A model generated the notes under the pieces. That model made no database searches and had not been told where the DNA came from. It saw only the letters and a program-made list of their open reading frames with translations. The translations under genes and the position numbers were made by a program. A stretch of DNA of 43,158 nucleotides from Chara braunii (taxonomy: Eukaryota > Streptophyta > Charophyceae > Charales > Characeae), in assembly GCA_003427395.1 (NCBI GenBank), contig BFEA01000288.1:546954-590111 (forward strand), read 5' to 3'. Every line of letters begins with the position of its first letter. Position 1 is the stretch's first letter. Positions 1 through 8,639 of this stretch are shown piece by piece.

Positions 1-2113
1 GAATATTCGGCGGGAAAGACGGACGGTGTGATGCTGACCCTCTGCTCCAACAGCCGAATTCCCCGTTCAGGTAAATCCCATCCACCCAGAAGAAGTTAAG
101 TCTCAACTCCCCCACCATTGCTGCCGAAGAGGAGGAGGGATGGGCAGAAGAGGGGGTCGACAAGGACGAAGAAGCATCTGCAGAAGCAGAAATGTCACTT
201 GTCAAAGCACCACTTCCTAGAGGCAAAGAAGAAGAAGAAGGCATAGCCGTAGTATTCGAACGAGGAGAGGTGGACATATCAAGAGGAGGAGGAGGAGAAG
301 AAGAAGAGGGTCGAGCCACGGAAAAAGGAGGAAGAGGAGCTGATGCGGAGGAGGATGCAGACTCTCGAGCTGATGCTGTCTTTAGCACGATGTACTGGTC
401 GGTCATCGGATCTTTCACCCTTGTCCCCACCATCTCCACGATTGCATCGTAGAGAAGACGTAAATGGGAATCACCCAAAAAGGTGATCTCGTGAATACCA
501 CGTATATTTAACCTTTCCAGGAAATCCTCCATGTCCGGATCGACAATCTCGCAAACATTTTTGTCATATGTCGCCAAATGACCCTCGATCTGCGCCGAAA
601 AAGATGGAACTGACGCCCAACGGCGCCGCCGCCATCGCTGATGTCGCTGTGGCCTGTCTTGTGTGACGGCCGTGCTCCCTGTATTACTGTCATCTGCCAT
701 ATCCTCCTCCTCCTCCTCCTCCACCCTCTCCTCCTCTTTCCCATCCTTGGCATCGGCACCATGATTGCCTTGAACGAGTTCGTCGAACGCGCAGTCATGG
801 AAGCTCCATTCGTAGTCACCGCCATCGCTCCGCCGCCATCGCCCAAACTCTCCCTCAGTGCACGGATTCGAACTCCTCCCCTTCCTGTTCTTCTTCTTAC
901 GGAACTCGCTGGGACCACTTGAGGAGACACCGAGGTTCCAAAACCCGGACACTCGCTCCTTGGGCCTATCCTTTTTGTCGTTTTCCACTTCAGCGTCCTT
1001 GGCGCACACATCGATATTGAACTCGGCGTAAAGGTGCCGGCCTGGCATCCCCTGGACCTGATGGGCCGCATTTCCGAAGCAGTTGGACCTAACCATTGCA
1101 CGATACCGACCTGGTACACGCGGCTTCCATCTGAGAAACCAGAACTCCGGGGGTCCCGACCCATTAAAGACTCCGATCGGGTTAGGGGCCTGGGGGTCAT
1201 CGGCGACGGCAATATCCAAAACCCGCATCTCGGGCCCTGCGACCGTCACCATCAGCTCAGCTGCAAATGCAGCTGTCACACCGGGTGTCAACGTCTGCAG
1301 CACGATGTCACACACCTCGTCACACACGCAAGCCCTTTCCTTTCCCGCCATCCATATGGCCACACGCTCCTCTGACTTCGCGGCCACCGTATTCTGTATA
1401 CACAACGTCCTATTTAGCTCACGTCCCTGTAGCTGGAGCCCCCCGCCGGCACCATTATCCCCTACACCATCGCTCGGCTTCGGATCGCCAGCCTGCAGCT
1501 GCTGCACAAGCCCCCCCGAAGACCAGCAACGTGCAGACGAGGAAGAGTTCCCTCCTCCCTCTCCCACTACCCGACTGATGTAGTACAAGCAATCGAGCGC
1601 CCCGATGAACATCGGATCATTCTCTTCGACCAAGACTTTTGTGAAAGCATCTTGTCCTCTCAAGGGGAGTTGGAGCAGCTCCACGACGCTTAGGTTGAGT
1701 GCAGAACGCTCAGGACGACGATCGATAGCGTCGGTGCCATTCATGTTCAAACCCAAGGAGGTGGAGGTTGCCAGACATCCCTTTCCCCCCAACGGCGCGC
1801 ACACAATCTGAAGCCACTCATCCGTCATGTAATAAGCCAAACAAAAAAAGGCCACGATGATGATCGCAAGTACCGGCAGTCTGAACATAGAGCGCAAGAT
1901 TAACCATCTTCCACAGGACAAACGAGACCCCGTACATCTCCATGCTCCCCATCTCCTGCCCTGCCCGGAGGGTGAGCCTTCTGTGGAAGATAGTTCCACA
2001 GAGCTGCCAGCTGGCGCAGCCCCAACGTGTTTCTCACGCCGAAGCAATGCAACTTCATTGGACCTTTCATATGGAAGGCTGTTGGGCTCACTCGAGTGCC
2101 ATCCACCACCCAT
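1..2113 (-). CDS. NXPE/PC-esterase-like type II membrane protein, C-terminus beyond the window
   Basis: One reading frame stays open from a stop at about 2168-2170 to the window edge, about 704 codons from the ATG at 2113. A second in-frame ATG at 1888 directly precedes the membrane segment. Visible in order: a cytosolic-looking tail (residues 1-75), one hydrophobic anchor (about 79-96, core AIIIVAFFCLAYYM), Cys-containing luminal sequence, a beta-rich segment (about 285-346) ending PGRYRAMVRSNC that resembles a filamin/Ig repeat, a basic patch near 404-412, YEWSFHDCAFDEL (about 434-446), an acidic run near 457-478, then FLGDSHLRLLYDA with GDSH at about 547-550. GDS is block I of SGNH/PC-esterase folds. 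NXPE and CAS1-like proteins share the order Ig-like, W/C motif, GDS. The catalytic Asp-His block would lie outside the window. A Ser/Pro-rich stretch (about 590-655) splits the domain after GDSH. The likely role is Golgi glycan O-acylation or deacylation, by family inference. No introns are seen. Confidence 0.6.
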   Translation of the reverse strand, partial: MGGGWHSSEPNSLPYERSNEVALLRREKHVGAAPAGSSVELSSTEGSPSGQGRRWGAWRCTGSRLSCGRWLILRSMFRLPVLAIIIVAFFCLAYYMTDEWLQIVCAPLGGKGCLATSTSLGLNMNGTDAIDRRPERSALNLSVVELLQLPLRGQDAFTKVLVEENDPMFIGALDCLYYISRVVGEGGGNSSSSARCWSSGGLVQQLQAGDPKPSDGVGDNGAGGGLQLQGRELNRTLCIQNTVAAKSEERVAIWMAGKERACVCDEVCDIVLQTLTPGVTAAFAAELMVTVAGPEMRVLDIAVADDPQAPNPIGVFNGSGPPEFWFLRWKPRVPGRYRAMVRSNCFGNAAHQVQGMPGRHLYAEFNIDVCAKDAEVENDKKDRPKERVSGFWNLGVSSSGPSEFRKKKNRKGRSSNPCTEGEFGRWRRSDGGDYEWSFHDCAFDELVQGNHGADAKDGKEEERVEEEEEEDMADDSNTGSTAVTQDRPQRHQRWRRRRWASVPSFSAQIEGHLATYDKNVCEIVDPDMEDFLERLNIRGIHEITFLGDSHLRLLYDAIVEMVGTRVKDPMTDQYIVLKTASARESASSSASAPLPPFSVARPSSSSPPPPLDMSTSPRSNTTAMPSSSSLPLGSGALTSDISASADASSSLSTPSSAHPSSSSAAMVGELRLNFFWVDGIYLNGEFGCWSRGSASHRPSFPPNI

Positions 2114-2863
2114 CTGAATCAGTCCTGGATGGTCGGGGACCACCACTGGATTGGCCAGATCCCGTCCGTTAGATCTGTCACCAGATAGCTTCCTCATTTT
2201 GTTAATTTATTTTTTACTTGTTTTTCTTTTTTTTTCAGCTTCCTCATGGTGCTTCCTCCTTTTCGTCTCCTCCCTCCTCCATTTCAAATATGATAACAAC
2301 ACCTCCCTTTCAATTTATTTATTTATTTTTAAGTTTTTTTTGAAGGGCAGGACCTGGCCTTCTGCTCAGTACCACTCACCCACTTCCTTGCCTTTTTGGG
2401 GGGAGGGGCGAGGGGGGAGGGGGGAGGGGGAGGAATTCCTTGCTTTTCTACATGTGCATGCCTGCACAAGCTTGCCCCCGGTTCTCTCTCGACATCGTGT
2501 TCAGATGCAGATGACAGCTGCAACGTCCTGCGGCATGACCAAAGACTGCAACCAAACAAAAAATGAAAAACAAATCAGGACATAAAACTTCAGTTGGTGG
2601 GAAGCTAACTAAAAAAAAATCAGTTTTCTCTTTATTTTCGAAGAAGCATTTGAGTAAATCGAGTTCCCCCCCCCCCCCCCCCCCCCATTTTCTTCTCAAA
2701 ATAAACAGAAAACTCCTGAGGACGTTTTTCACACACAAACACACACATCAGCATCAAGCCTGCCAATGGGCGAGGCTCCACAATTTTGGACGCCTTTAGA
2801 AACCAGGTGCATTTATTTATTTATTTTTTTTTTTAAAGAAAAATAACACATTTATTATTCAAG
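2114..2863. other. Intergenic, low complexity
   Basis: This lies upstream of the minus-strand gene. It holds T-rich tracts, a G-rich purine block near 2396-2433, a C homopolymer near 2668-2687 and A/T runs. I see no gene. The promoter of the NXPE-like gene should be here, but no specific element can be defended. Confidence 0.5.
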
Positions 2864-2971
2864 CGGCTGGACCCGTTTTCCAGCAGGTGATGCTCCCCAC
2901 CAGTAGATGGAGCCTCTCCCCGGGTGTTAGTGGTGCCTGCTTTCACCAGCACCACTAGCACTGCAGGTGGC
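2864..2971 (+). repeat. SINE-like hairpin repeat, copy 1
   Basis: This starts near GGACGCTGGACCCGTTTTCC (slightly decayed here), continues with CAGCAGGTGATGCTCCCCAC and ATAGATGGAG, and ends in a near-palindrome, TTAGTGGTGC...GCACCACTAGCAC. Related copies lie at 7493, 14459 and 32216. An antisense 5' end lies at about 3035-3060, so copy 1 is partly mirrored across the poly-A/AAG tract. No RNA polymerase III boxes are obvious, so the class is uncertain. Confidence 0.6.
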
Positions 2972-2980
2972 CTTTTCTTG

Positions 2981-3035
2981 AAAAAAAAAGAAAAAAAAAA
3001 GAAGAAGAAGAAGAAGAAGAAGAAGAAGAAGAAGC
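2981..3035. repeat. Poly-A and (GAA)n microsatellite
   Basis: A-rich tract followed by about eleven GAA triplets, lying between a sense and an antisense piece of the hairpin repeat. Confidence 0.85.
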
Positions 3036-3060
3036 TGGAAACGGGCCCGGCGTCCCTTGA

Positions 3061-3389
3061 CAAGAGTTGTAGCGCTCCCTTAAGAGGATGCCATCACCCA
3101 GCCAGGTGCATTTCGAGGAGTCCAACATTTGAGATGTATCGGGACTGTTATGAGCTCCAGATACATATAGAGTGTTGTGTTGTGTAGTGGGGCCCAAAAT
3201 GTGTCTGAAACGCACCCAACCGTCCAGAAAACATATAGAGCAAGACAAAAAACAAGCACAGAAAAAAAAATAAAAAATAACTCAAACTGGTGAACAAGTC
3301 TCTCTTCTTCTTCTTTTTTTAAGTCTCCCTTCCTCTCAACCAGTCTACCACAAAAAGAAAGAAAGGAAAAAAAAAAAAAGAAGGAGATG
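3061..3389. other. No gene seen
   Basis: Unique-looking sequence with poly-A and pyrimidine runs near 3300-3380. No coding signal is convincing. Confidence 0.4.
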
Positions 3390-3490
3390 GTCCTCCGGGA
3401 CATCCGTTAAAATTGGAGCGAAAGAAGAGAAAAATAAGATTAGCATGGCTCCAGCACAAGCATGACACGCTAAAATCAAGAAATGATCCC
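3390..3490 (+). pseudogene. U6 snRNA-like sequence, probably a pseudogene
   Basis: The sequence follows U6 through most of its length: a GTCC...GGGACATCCG 5' hairpin, TTAAAATTGGAGCGA, AAGATTAGCATGGC with the AGC triad, then AAGCATGACACGC, AAAATC and AAGAAATGATCC. U6 is the catalytic spliceosomal RNA, transcribed by polymerase III. The invariant ACAGAGA box, which pairs with the 5' splice site, is not recognisable. In its place is an A/G-rich stretch (about 3418-3438) with extra bases. There is no clear terminal T run after 3490, and I saw no plant USE element upstream, only poly-A. A retro-copied or decayed U6 is most likely, though a divergent functional variant cannot be excluded. Confidence 0.7.
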
Positions 3491-4950
3491 CCCTATAGTC
3501 ATCAGATGGCGCCCTCCGAATTCACCATACGATCCCGTATAGCTCCCAGCCTGCAAAAGTCGTCACTCACAGGGTGGTAGAAGGAGGTAGGCGTTCTACC
3601 GCGAAATTGTATGGAGCACCTGGAGTCTGGAGTCTGGGCCGAGAAATAGCGGTCGTGTAGAGCTGTACGGGTATTTTGAAGTGAGGTCAGGAATTGCCGA
3701 CTTGCATAGCAGATAGGAAGTGGAGCGACGCCACGGTTTATACAATACTTCTAGCGCTGACAGCTATACGGCCACTATACGAAATTCTGTACAGCAGACA
3801 GTAGTGGAGCGAGACCCAATGAACTGCCAACCTCACCAGCAATTTTCCGTCTCTGTCCAGAGCCCCACTACATACAAGCACGTGCTCTTATCCCTGCTGG
3901 AAGTAAGGGCATCCCAGTCTACGTTTCATCTTTTAAAATTAAAAAAAAAAAGGAAAAAAAAAAGCCTCTAATCCACACCGTCTGTGCATTCCATGAGGAG
4001 GTTTTGGCATTATTCTGCGAGGAACAGGCCCTCGCGGGGCACTTATCAGACATGCACATGGTCTGGGCAGAGGCCCTCAGCAAGCCCTGTGCCCGCCCTA
4101 AGTAAAGGCGGGCCTGGGTATTCGCAAGAGGCCAAATTTTGACATTTTTTCATATGTGGGTACTCAGGCAGTTACAGCACACCAGTTGGTTGCAAGGAAA
4201 CGTGAGCCTCTCGGCTCTTTCCAGAAGGTGTCTGCTGCACCGTACGGTTGGGCCTCGCACTCACACATTGCAAGGCAGATACATCACGAACTGGCCACCA
4301 GCCTACGAGGAAGCAGCATTGTCGACATATCTACCCCGGGTCCAATGCAAATGCGGCAAACTGCCGAAGTCTGGAAGTCCTGGGCGTGCCTAACAGAAAA
4401 GGGCCCAGGCCCTCAACTGCAGGGGCAGGCCTAGGCGCAGACCCTGGGGCCCGACCGGATGCTACTGGAAGCCTTGTGGCCAGGCCCCCACACGCAGCCA
4501 AACAGAGGTTGCCACTTCCATATAGGAAGGAAGGCAGCCAGGGTATGGTATCCTGGCCCAAGCAGGCAATGCGGTCACGCTGCTGTGCAAGTGGCTGCAT
4601 GCTGCGCGATTCAGCCAGGGGGGCACACGGGCGCTGGAGGTGAGGGCGCTGCAGGAGCAGCGGGGTGCTAGCAGCCATAGAGGGGCTGCAGGGCAAGGTG
4701 CAGGTAGAGGGTGACAGGAGGGTCTTCGGGAGGAGGCGCAGAGAGAGAGAGAGAGTGGGTGTCAGGAGGTGATGAGGAGAGACGGGATACGTACCTGGCG
4801 CATGAGGGAGGTCGGCTATGGTGTTGACGTCATGTACATTGGTCTTCCGAGTCGAAGTGAGCCTGTTGCGTGAATGCGGCTGTAGTAGATAGGCAAGTAG
4901 CGTAGGCTGGGCGCTGGGCGCCCGACAGAGAGGAGCGACATTGGATACTG
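3491..4950. other. Unrecognised region with short coding-like fragments
   Basis: I recognise no gene. A 43-codon open stretch at about 3970-4100 (plus; contains HEEVLALFCEEQALAGHL) and a 93-codon one at 4156-4434 (plus) have plausible amino-acid composition, but no family is recognised. They could be pieces of a decayed transposon ORF. A (GA)n run sits near 4740-4756. Confidence 0.35.
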
Positions 4951-5123
4951 TGTTGGTGTGGTCTGAGGGCTTGAACATTGGCTCACGAGTTCATTGTATT
5001 GCTCTTATTTGGATGGAATCACAGTGCATTTGTGCTCTCTGCTTGTACATGACTATCTGGACATCTGCGTGATTATGCAACTTGGTTTTCTGTATATCGC
5101 TCTTGCTCATATTCCTTGCAATT

Positions 5124-5141
5124 TGGTATCAGAGCTGGTTC
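5124..5141 (+). other. Copia-type primer binding site (tRNA-iMet) after an LTR remnant
   Basis: TGGTATCAGAGC is the standard complement of the initiator-tRNA-Met 3' end used to prime plant Copia elements. It is preceded by TTGCA plus a 3-nt spacer (ATT), as expected for an LTR 3' end at about 5120. The LTR 5' end is not defined; TGTTGG at about 4951 is one possibility. No gag, integrase, RT or second LTR is found in the window, so this is a fragment or solo 5' end. Confidence 0.6.
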
Positions 5142-6450
5142 GAGATCGCCTATCTGCCGCCGCCAACAGTGTTACTTGGTGTGCTGACAATGCTTCTGTG
5201 CAGTGAGGATACATTGGCGCTGGCTCATTGAAGCGGCACCCGGGTAGAGGGGTGAGCCGCAGGAAGGCTGTGGCGACAGCGGATGTATGTATGATGATGA
5301 GAGCATGCTGATGTGGCATTTTGGCTGAGGTGGCACTACATTGCGTTGTGGGTGGTACCGAAGCTACAATCGGTGTTACATGCCCAGTTGGGCGATGTAC
5401 ATATATAACCAAGGATCCGCAATGTGATGAAAAGGACTGAATGGACAATGCAGTGCAAGTAGAATCTCAAAAAGCAGTGTGCATTCTGATACATACAAAA
5501 ATGGTGCTTTATAGCGCAGTGGAAGACTTAGATACAAGTCCTGACCTGACCGGAACTGACCTCTTTCACGTAGTACAAGATAGTGCAGCAGAATGCTAGA
5601 ATAGAAATGACGAACCCAATCAATGTTGCAATGCAGACTAAACATATATCATCTTCATCACAAGGTGTGAAGGAGGCCTGGCGCCACACACAGGAAGAAT
5701 GTGCCAGGTCCAGATCATGCACAGACGAAGAGGAGGGGAACAGACGAAGAAGAGGACGGGAGTGATGGGAAAGTCGTCAACACCAAGTCTTCGTTACAAG
5801 TCCCAAATAATCCCTCGTCAAAATGTCTGAAGTCCAACATCGAGTCTGGATCCAAATGTCACCAAGCTCTCTCTGTCTCCCTCGTAGTCTGCTGATGCAG
5901 TGAAGTCAGATAGCGAGAGGGTGAGAGGGAGATGGTGGACTGAGATGAGGAAGAAGAACTCTCCCTCTCTCACGTGCCAGGTACTAACCTGTGAAGCTGG
6001 CGCTGTGCTGCAGGTACCTCGAAGACGAAGCTGGAGCTATGGCGCTGCAGGTAAGTCCCCCTGGCCTCCGCCCAATCTCTCTCTCTCTTTCTCGTACTGC
6101 TCTAGCTCCTATGGCGCCCAGTGCTGAAGACTACTGCTAACGCTACTAGCGCCCAGCGCTGAAGACTACTGCTAGCGCTACAACTACTCCTGCAACGCTC
6201 CTCCAGAGTGCTGCTGCTGAATCCTGAAGACTCCCTCCTGCCTCCTGAACTGCACGTGAAGTGCCTGGGAAGTACCTAGGAACTACATGCCGGCCTGCAG
6301 GGCGGGCCAGTCCTATATAGTGCTGGCCCGTCCAGGAGGCTTCTCTTGCCAATGCCGAAACGTGCCAGACCCTGGCGTTGAAGCTCAACCAGGGGTTGTC
6401 TTGAAAACAGGACCGAAATGGCCTGTGCTAAAACCCTGGTTTGTTGCCCG
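5142..6450. other. No gene seen; short tandem repeat at about 6115-6182
   Basis: Sequence after the primer site carries no Copia proteins. A unit of about 33 bp around GCTGAAGACTACTGCTA is present twice in tandem at about 6115-6182. A GA-rich stretch covers about 5700-5960. Confidence 0.45.
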
Positions 6451-6612
6451 AGTTTCAGGGCGGGTCGAACTGACGAGGGCCTGAAAATGACCCTCAGTTT
6501 CAGGCTGAAAACACTCAGGGCCGGAAAGTCCCTGATTTAGCCTGAAACAACACGGGGCCTGTAGGCCCTTGCTTTCAGGCTTTTGGCCTGAAAACGTCAC
6601 GGGCCTGAAAGG
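6451..6612. repeat. Cluster of TTTCAGG/CCTGAAA motifs on both strands
   Basis: TTTCAGG or its reverse complement occurs at about 6453, 6480, 6498, 6541, 6573, 6587 and 6604, seven times in about 160 bp. Several are extended to GGGCCTGAAA. Pairs can form small hairpins, for example TTTCAGGCTTTTGGCCTGAAA. The purpose is unknown. Confidence 0.7.
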
Positions 6613-6844
6613 GGGCCCGTGCAGCCTGTTGCAGGCGCAGCATGTGACAATCGGTCATCGAAATGCACATTGGCTCAATTGGTGAAAAATCTGTGGCTGG
6701 GGGCAGCTATCTCCAGGTACGATGTTCCATTACCTTATCTACCTTCTCAATCTCTTCTTACCGTGAGGAAGTGAGTCCAACCTTGAGTTTCCTCTTTTCG
6801 TCAGGAGTCGTGAGCGCTCTACCTCGAGAGACGACATTCTTCCA

Positions 6845-7292
6845 GAAGCGAAAAAAGGGATCAGAAGAGGAAACGAGAATGAGAGAGAAAAAAGAGCAGC
6901 CCTAGGAATTGTTTCTCATCGTCGATGGACACTAGACTAGGGCTGACGACAGCTATTCTTCTAAAACCACCAGTACCTTTCTCAGCTATCGATGCCGAGC
7001 CAAAAATCGACCTGCGCCCCAAAGAAAAACGATCCGGAACCCTGTTACCGGACCCCAGGCTTGGCAAAACTCGGTGCGCAGTGAAAATCAGGGTCGGCAA
7101 GAAAAGGCTCGGATGTAGTGGTGGTTTGAAAGAAGAAACGAAAAAGAGATCAGAAGAAGAAATGAGAATGAGAGAGAAAAGAGAGCAGCCCTAGGAATTA
7201 GACTACGGCTGACGGCAGCTGTTCTTCTTTTAAAACCACCAGTAAGTACCTTTCTTAGCTATCGATGCCGAGCCGAAAATCGACCTGCGCGC
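6845..7292 (+). repeat. Direct duplication, about 175-bp units, period about 285
   Basis: Units at about 6845-7018 and 7134-7292 share GATCAGAAGAGGAAACGAGA-like starts, GAGCAGCCCTAGGAATT, GGCTGACG(A/G)CAGCT, AAAACCACCAGTA and CTATCGATGCCGAGCC. They differ by substitutions and small indels, so the duplication is not recent. Confidence 0.75.
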
Positions 7293-7492
7293 TCAAAAAA
7301 AAAATGAATCGGTGAGGGCCTCATTTTGGCTGGCGCCACCAGCCATTTCGGTCCGGCAGTGGCGATCCACGCTTGCTCCCGAATATACCGGCGCGTGTTT
7401 AATTTTTTTCAAACGGGGAAAGGTACTTGTGGTTTAAGCATTCGTGAGTATTATACACACACGAATACTATCTTCTTGTACGCTCTTGTATT

Positions 7493-7605
7493 GGGACGCT
7501 GGACCCGGTTTCCAGCAGGTGAGGCTTCCCAGCAATAAGATCGGGAGCACCGGGCAAGACTACTCCAAGGTGGTGCTCTTATCGCCCCTTGCAGCAGCGC
7601 TGCAT
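7493..7605 (+). repeat. SINE-like hairpin repeat, copy 2 (divergent)
   Basis: Begins GGGACGCTGGACCCGGTTTC and CAGCAGGTGAGGCTTCCCAG, matching the other copies. The terminal hairpin part is strongly diverged. Confidence 0.6.
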
Positions 7606-7620
7606 TGGTTATTTTAAAAA

Positions 7621-7815
7621 GGGGTAACTTCAGTAGAGTCACAAACACAAGTTATAATTGCACTATGGGGCAAGGTACAGTTTGCAATTGCGCTTCAGGC
7701 ACCCTACCTGGCCAGAAAGCTGGGTTGTATACATTGCCCCAACTGCACTTCAAAACTGTATCTTGGCCCAAAGTGCAGTTATAACTCTTTTTTGTGACTC
7801 CCGCGTAGTTTCCCC
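7621..7815. mobile_element. MITE-like element with 50-bp terminal inverted repeats
   Basis: The left arm (7621-7670) begins GGGGTAACTTCAGTAGAGTC. The reverse complement of the right arm (7766-7815) begins GGGGAAACTACGCGGGAGTC. Both continue through GTCACAAA, AGTTATAA and TGCACT, with roughly four in five positions matching. No coding capacity. The ends belong to the same family as the elements at 13098 and 32455. Confidence 0.7.
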
Positions 7816-7821
7816 TTCAAA

Positions 7822-7872
7822 GGGGTAACTTTAGTAGAGTCACAAACATGAGTTATAATTGCACTATGGGGG
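7822..7872 (+). repeat. Second left end of the same MITE family
   Basis: GGGGTAACTTTAGTAGAGTC onwards repeats the left arm at 7621 almost base for base, immediately after the first element. It has no right arm nearby, so it is a truncated or nested copy. Confidence 0.7.
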
Positions 7873-8583
7873 AAAACAAGAAGAGAGAACATACGAAGGG
7901 TGGACGGCAGACTTACTAAAAGACAGCCAGGACACAGAGGGACGGACTCCAGGGACTGCCTCGCAAGATGACAGGCGACAAACTGACAGAGACTGATAGA
8001 CTGACAAAAGAGCAACCAGACAGACAGCCAGGACTGGCTATCCGGCTGACTGGAAGTTTGGGGACTATCGCCTTCTTTCTTTTTCTTCTTCTTCCTCAGA
8101 AAACTTTTATGCATATCATCCTCAATGCAGGGGCCATCCCGATCTTCTCCGTACCCTTCCATTTTATTTCTTTTTGTTTTTTTTTTTGGGGGGGGGGCAA
8201 GTGCGTTGGAGTCACACCCAGCATTCAGAATAGGCAACTTTAGCAGTTCCCGAAATGGAGCAAAAAAGGCGACCCCCCTAAATCTGCCAAGCGCCCTGTG
8301 GGTAATGAGGGCATACTCACACTAGAGGTCGTTTTAGCAAAATCACGAAATCTGCTACAATATTGCAATCACACAATGCCCTCGCCCCCGGCAAAATGGC
8401 AAACCGTGTAGTATATGTCAGCAGCCTGCTTGGCCGCGGGATGCAGCAAGTTGTGAGGACCTCTAGGGGTCCTCGCAAATTCGCATTTGCTTTTCTGGAT
8501 TAAAAACAAAGAAAGAAGAAAACCTCAGCGGGCGAGAAAACGCAATTGCTTGCATACTGAAGTCCAGAAGAAAGAAAGGTCAC
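7873..8583. other. No gene seen; near-palindrome at 8455-8474
   Basis: Contains CAGACAG/CCAGGAC-rich sequence near 7920-8050, a T/G homopolymer stretch near 8177-8198, and GAGGACCTCTAGGGGTCCTC (8455-8474), a 20-bp palindrome with one mismatched pair. No coding signal. Confidence 0.4.
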
Positions 8584-8639
8584 CATCTGCTATCTGAGTA
8601 CATCTGCTATCAGCTGTGTGACTACTCAGATAGCAGATG
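8584..8639. repeat. Perfect 17-bp inverted repeat at the LINE 5' junction
   Basis: CATCTGCTATCTGAGTA (8584-8600) and its exact reverse complement (8623-8639) flank a 22-nt spacer. The right arm overlaps the first recognisable codons of the LINE remnant. A fold-back formed at the 5' truncation point of the insertion would explain this. Confidence 0.75.

Noticed and set aside
508-1212. 234-codon minus-strand frame rich in Arg and Ser
   Set aside because: It is a shadow of the NXPE-like frame in another register, which spans the whole 1-2113 stretch and has domain content.
2924-3187. Lys-run protein encoded over the poly-A/GAA tract
   Set aside because: A microsatellite translated in one frame, with no conserved domain.
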